A DNA stretch of 47,702 nucleotides from Deltaproteobacteria bacterium (GTDB taxonomy: Bacteria > Myxococcota > Myxococcia > Myxococcales > Anaeromyxobacteraceae), in NCBI GenBank assembly GCA_016214955.1, contig JACRMN010000009.1:1-47702 (forward strand), written 5' to 3'. A program made the position numbers and the translations under genes. This document shows positions 41,767-47,702 of this stretch, in pieces (the stretch's first letter is position 1; each line of letters starts with the position of its first letter). A model generated the notes under the pieces. The model was not told where the DNA came from. It saw nothing but the letters and a program-made list of their open reading frames with translations, and searched no databases.

Positions 41767-42945
41767 ATGAGCCAGAACCGCATGAAGTGCCTGGTGGCCG
41801 CGCTGCTGGCCACCGCAGCGCTCGGGGCCCGGGCCGCCGACGACGAGATCAAGGTGGGCGCCTGCCAGCCCATCACCGGCCGCTTCGCCTTCGCCGGCGT
41901 CAACATCAACGCCGGCCTGCAGGACTACCTCAACTACGCCAACGAGCAGAAGCTGGTGAAGGGGAAGAAGTTCACCTACTTCTACGAGGACTCGGGCTAC
42001 GACACCGACAAGGCGGTGGCCACCTTCAAGAAGATCATGGCCCAGCACTCGCCGGTGATCATGTACGGAGAGTCCACCGGCCTGGGGAAGGCCATCGCCC
42101 CCGAGCTCAACAGCCGCTACAAGGTGCTCTACGCCTCGGCCTCCTTCTCCTCGGAGCTGGCCAACCCCGCCACCCACCCCTACTCGTTCCTCTCGGGGCC
42201 GTCCTACGCCGACATGTTCGGCGTGCTGCTCGAGTACATCGCCAAGAACCCCAAGGGGAAGGGCAAGCCCAAGGTGGCCTTCTTCTACAGCGACACCGAG
42301 TTCGGCAAGGACCCCATCCCCTGGGCCCGGAAGCGGGCCGCCGAGCTGGGCGTCGAGGTGGCCGCCGAGATCGTGACCAAGGTGGGCGCCGTCGACGTGA
42401 CCACCGAGGTGCTGGCCCTCAAGAAGGCCCAGCCCGACTACGTCATCTTCCAGGGCTACGTGCTGGCCCCCATCCCCGAGGTGATCCGCGGCTCCCGCGA
42501 CCACGGGCTCCAGACCACCTTCATGGGCACCTTCTGGTCGGTGGACAAGACCATCATCGACAAGCTCGGGCCCGACGCCGAGGGCTACATGGGCGTCAAC
42601 CCCTACGCCTACTGGTACGAGGACGCGCCCGGCGTGGTGGCCATGCGCAAGTACAACGAGAAGGTGCACCCCGCCGACGCCAAGTACCGGCCCAACAGCT
42701 ACATCCAGGGCTGGTTCACCGGCATGGTCTACGTCGAGGCGGCCCGCCGGGTGGTGGCGGCCGGCAAGCCGGTCACCGGCGACAACCTCAAGGACGCGCT
42801 GGCCGCCATCCAGAACTGGGACACCGGCGGCCTCACCGGCAAGGGCGGCTTCGTCTCCAACAAGTACCCGGTCGGGCGCGTCTACCGCGCCAACGTGCAG
42901 AAGGGCATCTTCGAGCCGGCCTCCGACTGGATCACCGTGAAGTGA
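41767..42945 (+). CDS. livK: Branched-chain-type ABC transporter solute-binding protein LivK
   Basis: 392 residues with AGGAGGAG before the ATG. The signal peptide (MKCLVAALLATAALGARA) is followed by the mature EIKVGACQPITGRFAFAGVN, matching type I periplasmic binding proteins. KVAFFYSDTEFGKDPIPWAR and a C-terminal GFVSNKYPVGRVYRANVQKG fit the HAAT-associated group found with acyl-CoA ligases rather than true leucine-binding proteins. The ligand is not predictable; with the neighbouring ligase, an aliphatic or aromatic carboxylate is plausible. Confidence 0.9.
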   Translation: MSQNRMKCLVAALLATAALGARAADDEIKVGACQPITGRFAFAGVNINAGLQDYLNYANEQKLVKGKKFTYFYEDSGYDTDKAVATFKKIMAQHSPVIMYGESTGLGKAIAPELNSRYKVLYASASFSSELANPATHPYSFLSGPSYADMFGVLLEYIAKNPKGKGKPKVAFFYSDTEFGKDPIPWARKRAAELGVEVAAEIVTKVGAVDVTTEVLALKKAQPDYVIFQGYVLAPIPEVIRGSRDHGLQTTFMGTFWSVDKTIIDKLGPDAEGYMGVNPYAYWYEDAPGVVAMRKYNEKVHPADAKYRPNSYIQGWFTGMVYVEAARRVVAAGKPVTGDNLKDALAAIQNWDTGGLTGKGGFVSNKYPVGRVYRANVQKGIFEPASDWITVK

Positions 42946-42955
42946 CCGGCCGCCG

Positions 42956-43810
42956 ATGACAGCGCCCGCGCCGCCGCTGCTCGCCGTCAACAACCTGGAG
43001 GTCGTGTACCACCACAGCGTCCAGGTGCTGAAGGGGCTGTCGCTCGCCGTCCCCGAGGGGCGGATCGTGGCCCTCCTCGGCTCCAACGGCGCGGGCAAGA
43101 CGACGGCGCTCAAGGCCATCTCCGGGCTCCTGCCGCTGGAGAACGGCGCCATCGAGGCCGGCGCCGTCACCTACCGCGGCCAGGACCTGGCCGGCCTCCT
43201 CCCGCACCAGATCGCCCGCCGCGGCATCTTCCAGGTGCGGGAGGGGCGCCACGTCTTCGAGGACCTGACGGTGGAGGAGAACCTGCTCTGCGCCACCTAC
43301 GCGCGCCCCTCGACTCCGGCCCGCTGGCGCCGGAACGCGCCCGGGGCGACCGGGCGCGGCGGCAAGGCGGTGGAGCTGGACCGGGTCTACGACTACTTCC
43401 CCCGGCTCCGGGAGCGGCGCGGCGGCCTGGGGGGCTACCTCTCCGGCGGCGAGCAGCAGATGCTGGCCATCGGGCGGGCGCTGGTGGCCGGGCCCGACCT
43501 CATGCTCCTCGACGAGCCCTCGCTGGGCCTGTCGCCGCTGCTGGTGGAGGAGATCTTCGCCATCGTCGAGCGCATCAACCGCGAGCAGGGCACCACCATC
43601 CTGCTGGTGGAGCAGAACGCCCACATGGCGCTCCAGCTCGCCTCCCACGGCTACATCATGGAGAACGGCAAGGTGGTGCTCGACGGGCCGGTGGAGCGGC
43701 TGCGCCAGGACCGCGACGTGCAGGAGTTCTACCTGGGACGGCGCGGCGGCCAGGCCAAGAGCTACCGCGAGGTGAAGCACTACAAGCGGAGGAAGCGTTG
43801 GCTCTCCTAG
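42956..43810 (+). CDS. livF: Branched-chain-type ABC transporter ATPase LivF
   Basis: 284 residues, 10 bp after livK. Walker A LGSNGAGKTTALKAI, Q-loop RRGIFQVREGRHVFEDLTVEEN (with the R-x-x-Q-V-x-E-G-R form), signature LSGGEQQMLAIGRAL, Walker B MLLDEPSLGLSP and switch VEQNAH. The C-terminal extension SYREVKHYKRRKRWLS is a hallmark of LivF proteins encoded next to AMP-dependent acyl-CoA ligases. An insert of about 30 residues (PARWRRNAPGATGRGG) lies between Q-loop and signature. Its end overlaps the ligase start by 13 bp. Confidence 0.94.
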   Translation: MTAPAPPLLAVNNLEVVYHHSVQVLKGLSLAVPEGRIVALLGSNGAGKTTALKAISGLLPLENGAIEAGAVTYRGQDLAGLLPHQIARRGIFQVREGRHVFEDLTVEENLLCATYARPSTPARWRRNAPGATGRGGKAVELDRVYDYFPRLRERRGGLGGYLSGGEQQMLAIGRALVAGPDLMLLDEPSLGLSPLLVEEIFAIVERINREQGTTILLVEQNAHMALQLASHGYIMENGKVVLDGPVERLRQDRDVQEFYLGRRGGQAKSYREVKHYKRRKRWLS

Positions 43811-45615
43811 GCGACACGCTCCCCCGGCTCCTGCGCGAGCGGGCCCGCCAGTCGCCGCAGGACGTGGCCCTGCGCGAGAAGGAGTGGGGCATCTGGCAGC
43901 GCGTCACCTGGGAGGACTACCTGGGCCACGTTCGCCGCACCGCCCTGGGCCTCACCAGCCTGGGGCTCCGGCGCGGCGACAAGGTGGCCATCCTCTCGGA
44001 GAACTGCCGCGAGTGGCTCTACGCCGAGCTGGGTGCCATGAGCGCCTCGGCGGTGGGCGTGGGGGTCTACCCCACCAGCCCGGCCCAGGAGGTGAAGTAC
44101 GTGGTGGCCCACTCCGAGGCCACCTTCGTGATCTGCGAGGACCAGGAGCAGGCCGACAAGATCCTGGAGGTGGGGGCCGAGCTGCCGCTGGTGCGCCACG
44201 TGGTGGTGGCCGACATGAAGGGGCTGCGCCGCTACCGCGACCCCCGCCTCCTCTCCTTCGAGGAGCTGGAGCGGCGGGGAGCCGAGCACGACCGCGCCCA
44301 CCCCGGCCTCTTCGACGAGATGGTCGACGCCACCCGCGCCGGCGACCTGGCCTTCCTCATCTACACCTCGGGCACCACCGGCTTCCCCAAGGGGGCGATG
44401 ATCAGCCACCGCAACATCCTGGCCCAGGCGCGCGCCGCCACCGAGGCCATCGGGGTGCGGGCCGGCGACTCGGTGGTGAGCTACCTGCCGCTGTGCCACG
44501 TGGCCGAGCAGATCTTCTCGGTCTACCTGCCGCTCTGGCGCGGCCTGACGGTGAACTTCGCCGAGAGCATCCGCACCATCCAGGAGGACCTGCGCGAGAT
44601 CGGGCCCAGCGTGTTCCTGGGCGTGCCGCGCATCTGGGAGAAGCTGCAGGCCTCCATCCAGGTGAAGATCCAGGAGGCGGCCCCCTGGCGCCGGGCGCTC
44701 TTCGACTGGGCCCTGCGGCGAGGCGGGCGCGCCTCCGAGGCGCGCCTGGCGGGGCGGCCGCCGGGGCCGGGGGAGCGGCTCGGCTTCGCGCTGGCCTGGC
44801 TGCTGGTGCTGCGGGCGCTGCAGAACCACGTGGGCCTGCGCCGCGCGCGGCTCACCTTCAGCGCCGCCGCCGCCATCTCCCCCGAGGTGCTGCGCTTCTT
44901 CCACGCCATCGGCATCCCGGTGCGCGAGGGGTACGGGATGACGGAGTGCACCGGCTTCTCCTTCGTGCAGCGGGCCGGCGAGATCCGGCTGGGCACGGTG
45001 GGCCGGCCCATCCCCGGGCTCGAGTACCGCCTGGCCGGCGACGGCGAGCTCCTCAAGCGCGGCGAGGTGGTCTTCCAGGGCTACTTCAAGAACCCCGAGG
45101 CCAGCGCCGAGACGCTGCGCGACGGCTGGCTCTGCTCCGGCGACGTCGCCGAGCAGGACCCCGACGGCCAGCTCCGCATCGTGGATCGCAAGAAGGCGAT
45201 CTTCGTCACCGCCGGCGGCAAGAACGTGTCGCCCTCGCTCGTCGAGAACGCGCTCAAGGTCTCGCCCTACGTGAAGGAGGCGGTGGTGGTGGGCGACGGC
45301 GAGCGCTTCCTGGCGGCGCTGGTCCAGATCGACTTCGAGAACGTGGGGCAGTGGGCCACCGAGCGGCGGCTGGCCTACACCAACTTCAGGAGCCTGACCC
45401 TGCTGCCCGAGGTCCAGGCGCTGGTGGCCGCCGAGGTGGAGAAGGCCAACGCCGGGCTGGCGCCGGTGGAGCAGGTGCGCACCTTCCGGCTCCTCGACAA
45501 GGAGCTGGACCACGACGACGACGAGGTCACCGCCACCATGAAGGTGCGGCGCAAGACCATCTACAAGAAGTTCGCGCCGCTCATCGCCGACATCTACGGG
45601 AAGGCGCAGGGGTAG
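43798..45615 (+). CDS. Long-chain fatty-acid/AMP-dependent acyl-CoA synthetase (FadD15-type)
   Basis: 605 residues. I take the TTG at 43798, directly preceded by GGAGGAAGCG and overlapping livF by 13 bp; no ATG fits. Adenylation motifs: LIYTSGTTGFPKGAMISHRN (P-loop), VREGYGMTECTG, GWLCSGDVAEQDPDG and the hinge DRKKAIFVTAGGKNVSP. The large insert between the P-loop and YGMTE, with VFLGVPRIWEKLQASI, is typical of long-chain FadD15/ACSL-like enzymes. It should form acyl-AMP and then acyl-CoA from a carboxylic acid brought in by the adjacent Liv transporter. Chain length is not certain. Confidence 0.9.
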   Translation: MALLGDTLPRLLRERARQSPQDVALREKEWGIWQRVTWEDYLGHVRRTALGLTSLGLRRGDKVAILSENCREWLYAELGAMSASAVGVGVYPTSPAQEVKYVVAHSEATFVICEDQEQADKILEVGAELPLVRHVVVADMKGLRRYRDPRLLSFEELERRGAEHDRAHPGLFDEMVDATRAGDLAFLIYTSGTTGFPKGAMISHRNILAQARAATEAIGVRAGDSVVSYLPLCHVAEQIFSVYLPLWRGLTVNFAESIRTIQEDLREIGPSVFLGVPRIWEKLQASIQVKIQEAAPWRRALFDWALRRGGRASEARLAGRPPGPGERLGFALAWLLVLRALQNHVGLRRARLTFSAAAAISPEVLRFFHAIGIPVREGYGMTECTGFSFVQRAGEIRLGTVGRPIPGLEYRLAGDGELLKRGEVVFQGYFKNPEASAETLRDGWLCSGDVAEQDPDGQLRIVDRKKAIFVTAGGKNVSPSLVENALKVSPYVKEAVVVGDGERFLAALVQIDFENVGQWATERRLAYTNFRSLTLLPEVQALVAAEVEKANAGLAPVEQVRTFRLLDKELDHDDDEVTATMKVRRKTIYKKFAPLIADIYGKAQG

Positions 45616-45667
45616 GCGGAGCCGTCGTTGCGCCGCGCGCCGGGCCCCGGCGGCTACGCCCGGGACC

Positions 45668-45727
45668 CGACGCGAGCGGCGCATCCACGGGGGAGTCACC
45701 ACCAGGGCGACGCGAGCGGCGCGTCCA
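45668..45727 (+). repeat. Pair of 20-bp direct repeats upstream of the MscS gene
   Basis: CGACGCGAGCGGCGCATCCA at 45668-45687 recurs at 45708-45727 with one difference (CGTCCA for CATCCA). The start-to-start distance is 40 bp, close to four helical turns. They lie in the 170-bp gap between the acyl-CoA synthetase and MscS, which otherwise has no gene. Origin or regulatory use is unknown. Confidence 0.5.
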
Positions 45728-45785
45728 GGACCGCCAGTCCGACCAGGATGACGCCAGGTCCCTCCCGCGGCACAATGCGCCCCGC

Positions 45786-46907
45786 ATGTTCCCCCATCTC
45801 GCCGCCGCCGCCCGCCCTTCCTTCGAGCGCCACCTGCCGGCGCCGCTCCTCGAGGAGGGGCCGCGCGGCCTCCTCTGGTGGCAGTGGCTGGCCGCGCCGG
45901 CGGCGCTGGGGCTGGCGCTGCTCGCCGGCTGGTTCCTGACGGCGCTCACCCGGCGGGTCCTCCGGCGCATCGCCGCCCGCACCGAAAACCGCTGGGACGA
46001 CCTGCTGGTGGCCCGCATCGGCGGACCGCTGGTCGTCTTCTGGAGCTGCCTGGCCCTGGCGATCCTCAAGACCGGGCTGGCGCTGCCGGCCGAGGTGGCC
46101 GCCGACGTCAACGAGCTCCTCCGCGCCGGCACCACCGTGGCCCTCTTCTGGGCGGCGCTGCGCTCGGTGGACATCGGCTTCCACCTCATCGGCCACTCGC
46201 CCTGGGGCATGGCCAACGTCACCGGCGTGGCCATGCTGCCCTCGGTGCGCCGGGCCACCAAGGTGGCGCTGTGGGCCATCGGCGCGGTGGCGGTGATGGC
46301 CCAGGTCGGCTACCCGGTGGGCAGCCTCCTGGCCGGCCTCGGCATCGGCGGCCTGGCGGTGGCGCTGGCCGCGCAGAAGACGGTGGAGAACCTCATCGGC
46401 TCGGTGAGCATCGGCCTCGACGTGCCCTTCAAGGTGGGCGACTGGGTGCGGGTCGACGGGGTCGAGGGCACCGTCGAGGCGCTGGGGCTGCGCTCCACCC
46501 GGGTGCGCACGCTCGACCGCACCGTCGTCACCTTCCCCAACGGCAAGCTTTCCGACGCCCGCATCGAGAGCTTCGGCCTGCGCGACCGCATCCGGCTCTT
46601 CACCGTGCTGCAGCTCTCCTACGGCACCACCGCCACCCAGCTCCGGGCCGTGCTGGAGGGGGTGGAGCACGCCCTGCGCGCCGAGCCCCGGCTCTGGCCG
46701 GGCGAGCTGCGGGTACGCTTCGTGGCGCTGGGCGCCTACTCCCTCGACGTCGAGGTCATGGCCTGGTTCGAGACCGGCGACTACCAGCGGTTCCTGGCCA
46801 TCCGCCAGGAACTATTGCTCCGCTTCCTCGAGGTGGTGGAGAGGGCCGGGACCTCGTTCGCCTACCCGACCCAGACCGTCGAGCTGCGCGACGCCCGGAA
46901 GCGCTGA
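45786..46907 (+). CDS. Mechanosensitive channel, MscS family
   Basis: 373 residues. About four membrane helices come first; the pore helix region is GSLLAGLGIGGLAVALAAQK, with TVENLIGSVSIGLDVPFKVGDWVRV following, the core of MscS (here split as GGLAVALAAQKTVENLIGS and PFKVGDWV). The beta domain contains GTVEALGLRSTRVRTLDRTV and the V-T-F-PNGKLSDARIE motif. It should release solutes upon hypo-osmotic shock, through the inner membrane. The extra N-terminal helices place it with MscK/YbdG-type members. It ends before a stem-loop that separates it from a tRNA gene on the other strand. Confidence 0.92.
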   Translation: MFPHLAAAARPSFERHLPAPLLEEGPRGLLWWQWLAAPAALGLALLAGWFLTALTRRVLRRIAARTENRWDDLLVARIGGPLVVFWSCLALAILKTGLALPAEVAADVNELLRAGTTVALFWAALRSVDIGFHLIGHSPWGMANVTGVAMLPSVRRATKVALWAIGAVAVMAQVGYPVGSLLAGLGIGGLAVALAAQKTVENLIGSVSIGLDVPFKVGDWVRVDGVEGTVEALGLRSTRVRTLDRTVVTFPNGKLSDARIESFGLRDRIRLFTVLQLSYGTTATQLRAVLEGVEHALRAEPRLWPGELRVRFVALGAYSLDVEVMAWFETGDYQRFLAIRQELLLRFLEVVERAGTSFAYPTQTVELRDARKR

Positions 46908-46928
46908 GATGCCGGGACCCGGAAGGCC

Positions 46929-46964
46929 GAGGGCCCGGTCCCGCACGCGCGGAACCGGGCCCTC
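46929..46964. terminator. Stem-loop between the MscS and tRNA genes
   Basis: An 11-bp perfect stem (GAGGGCCCGGT at 46929-46939 and its complement at 46954-46964) closes a 14-nt loop. It begins 22 bp after the MscS stop and ends 8 bp from the tRNA 3' end, so it could end transcripts from both sides. Confidence 0.65.
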
Positions 46965-46971
46965 GAATGAT

Positions 46972-47047
46972 TGGTGGAGCTGATCGGGATCGAACCGACG
47001 ACCTCTAGAGTGCGATTCTAGCGCTCTCCCAGCTGAGCTACAGCCCC
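46972..47047 (-). tRNA. tRNA-Ala (anticodon CGC)
   Basis: A 76-nt cloverleaf on the reverse strand beginning GGGGCTGTAGCTCAGCTGGG. The acceptor stem pairs GGGGCTG with CAGCTCC and contains G3:U70, the identity element of alanine tRNA. The anticodon stem CTAGA/TCTAG holds the loop ATCGCAC, giving anticodon CGC (reads GCG). The T loop is TTCGATC, and CCA is encoded. It should serve the abundant GCG codons of this genome. Confidence 0.95.
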
Positions 47048-47083
47048 AGGTGAAACGGTGCTCCCCGAGGTCAGGGGGAGGGA

Positions 47084-47112
47084 TACCTACAGCTAGAGGG
47101 GCGAAATGTCAA
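47084..47112 (-). promoter_or_regulatory. Promoter of the tRNA-Ala gene
   Basis: On the reverse strand a perfect -35 TTGACA (47107-47112) is followed 17 bp later by TAGGTA, a weak -10. The predicted start lies about 30 nt upstream of the mature tRNA. A short CTCCCC/GGGGAG hairpin (47061-47080) falls in the leader. Confidence 0.5.
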
Positions 47113-47160
47113 AGGGAACTCGTTGACCCGCCGCCCGGGAGCCCGTAAAACGGTCGCAGA

Positions 47161-47702
47161 GTGCCCTCGCCCGGAAAGCCGCTTTCCCCCGCAGAGCTCG
47201 CCGCGCTGGAGCGCGCCTTCTCGTCCGACCCTTCCTCGGGCGCCTGGCGGCCGCTCACCGAGGCGTACGTCTCCATGGGCCGCTTCATGGAGGCGATGGT
47301 CGTCTGCAAGAAGGGCGTGAAGGCCAACCCCGCCGACCCCTCGCCGCGGCTGCTGCTCGCCGAGGTGTACGGCGCGCAGGGGAAGGACCGCAAGGCGCTC
47401 GACGAGCTGCTCGACGCCCAGCGCCTCCACCCCGACGACGTGGCCGTCAACCGGATGGCTGGCCTCCTCCTCCTCAAGCTCGGAGAGAAGGACGCCGGCG
47501 TGGCCGCGCTGCAGAAGGCGGCGGCAGCCCGGCCCGACGATCACGAGACGCTGGAGGCGCTGCGCAAGTGGGGCATCGCCGCCCCGCAGCCCAGGCCGCC
47601 CCCGCCGCCGCCTCGCGCCGCGCCACCTCCGCCCGCCGCCCCGGCCGCCGCGCCGGCCCCCGGTGCCCCGGGCCGCGCCGCCCCGCCCGTCCTCGCCCGC
47701 GC
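47161..47702 (+). CDS. Tetratricopeptide repeat protein, truncated at the window edge
   Basis: The frame opens at GTG 47161 and is open to the right edge (180 residues visible). It begins VPSPGKPLSPAELAALERAF, then TPR-like helices: WRPLTEAYVSMGRFMEAMVV, NPADPSPRLLLAEVYGAQGK and DVAVNRMAGLLLLKLGEKDA. From about residue 135 it becomes Pro/Ala-rich (RPPPPPPRAAPPPP), so a linker to another domain may follow. It is cytoplasmic by appearance, with no signal peptide. The ribosome-binding site is weak. Function not assigned; TPR proteins of this size act as scaffolds. Confidence 0.7.
   Translation, partial: MPSPGKPLSPAELAALERAFSSDPSSGAWRPLTEAYVSMGRFMEAMVVCKKGVKANPADPSPRLLLAEVYGAQGKDRKALDELLDAQRLHPDDVAVNRMAGLLLLKLGEKDAGVAALQKAAAARPDDHETLEALRKWGIAAPQPRPPPPPPRAAPPPPAAPAAAPAPGAPGRAAPPVLAR

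Noticed and set aside
43884-46907. A forward open frame of 1007 codons spanning the acyl-CoA synthetase and MscS genes
   Set aside because: The first two thirds are low-complexity Gly/Arg/Pro sequence in another frame of the synthetase; only the MscS part from 45786 is real.
46940-47048. tRNA-associated integration site (attB) or mobile element
   Set aside because: No integrase gene or duplicated tRNA 3' end was seen near the tRNA-Ala gene.

Overview
The window is a uniformly G+C-rich chromosomal segment (wobble positions almost all G or C) from a Gram-negative, multi-signalling bacterium. Lipoproteins, a Wza-type export protein, OmpA, many two-component proteins and long runs of Myxococcota-like families suggest an Anaeromyxobacter-like member of the Myxococcota; that assignment is inference. 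No rRNA, phage, IS element or CRISPR array was seen. One tRNA (Ala, CGC) lies near the right edge.

Layout. 1-7.0 kb is one end of an exopolysaccharide locus: a truncated secreted protein, a Wzx-type flippase, an acyltransferase, a glycosyltransferase, a polyprenyl-phosphate glycosylphosphotransferase and a Wza-like lipoprotein. A near-identical tandem motif precedes both forward-strand genes. 7.4-17.2 kb is a mixed stretch of envelope, stress and signalling genes: a Tyr/Trp-rich secreted protein, CsbD, a REC-GGDEF cyclase with a soluble histidine kinase, a propeller lipoprotein, a cysteine-pair repeat protein, a small membrane protein, a fused solute-binding/permease protein, Sir2 and a frameshifted membrane gene. 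17.5-25.3 kb is metabolic: a PPi-type phosphofructokinase, a nickel ECF transporter (NikL-CbiM-CbiQ-CbiO) with its regulator NikR and a candidate operator, ArsM, PheA, a spermidine-synthase-like protein and a receiver-only regulator. 25.3-33.3 kb carries a mini-asparaginase, IlvE, a CoA-binding protein, an operon of carbamate kinase, a COG2403 GTPase and ornithine aminotransferase, an OmpA lipoprotein and an SDR.

33.3-38.8 kb is the most interesting part: three tightly packed reverse-strand genes encoding a REC-histidine kinase, a PilZ-methyltransferase whose C-terminal half resembles PhcB (the 3-hydroxypalmitate methyl ester synthase of Ralstonia), and a multi-spanning membrane hybrid kinase with two kinase cores around a receiver. 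Together they look like a rearranged Phc-type fatty-acyl-ester quorum-sensing system. Divergent from it, 39.0-45.6 kb holds a complete Liv-type ABC transporter ending in a long-chain acyl-CoA synthetase, a pairing expected for uptake and activation of an organic or fatty acid. The right edge has an MscS channel, a terminator-like hairpin, tRNA-Ala and a truncated TPR protein.

Functions are assigned by reading translated sequences and recognising motifs. No database search was run, and starts were chosen by ribosome-binding sites, overlaps and signal peptides.
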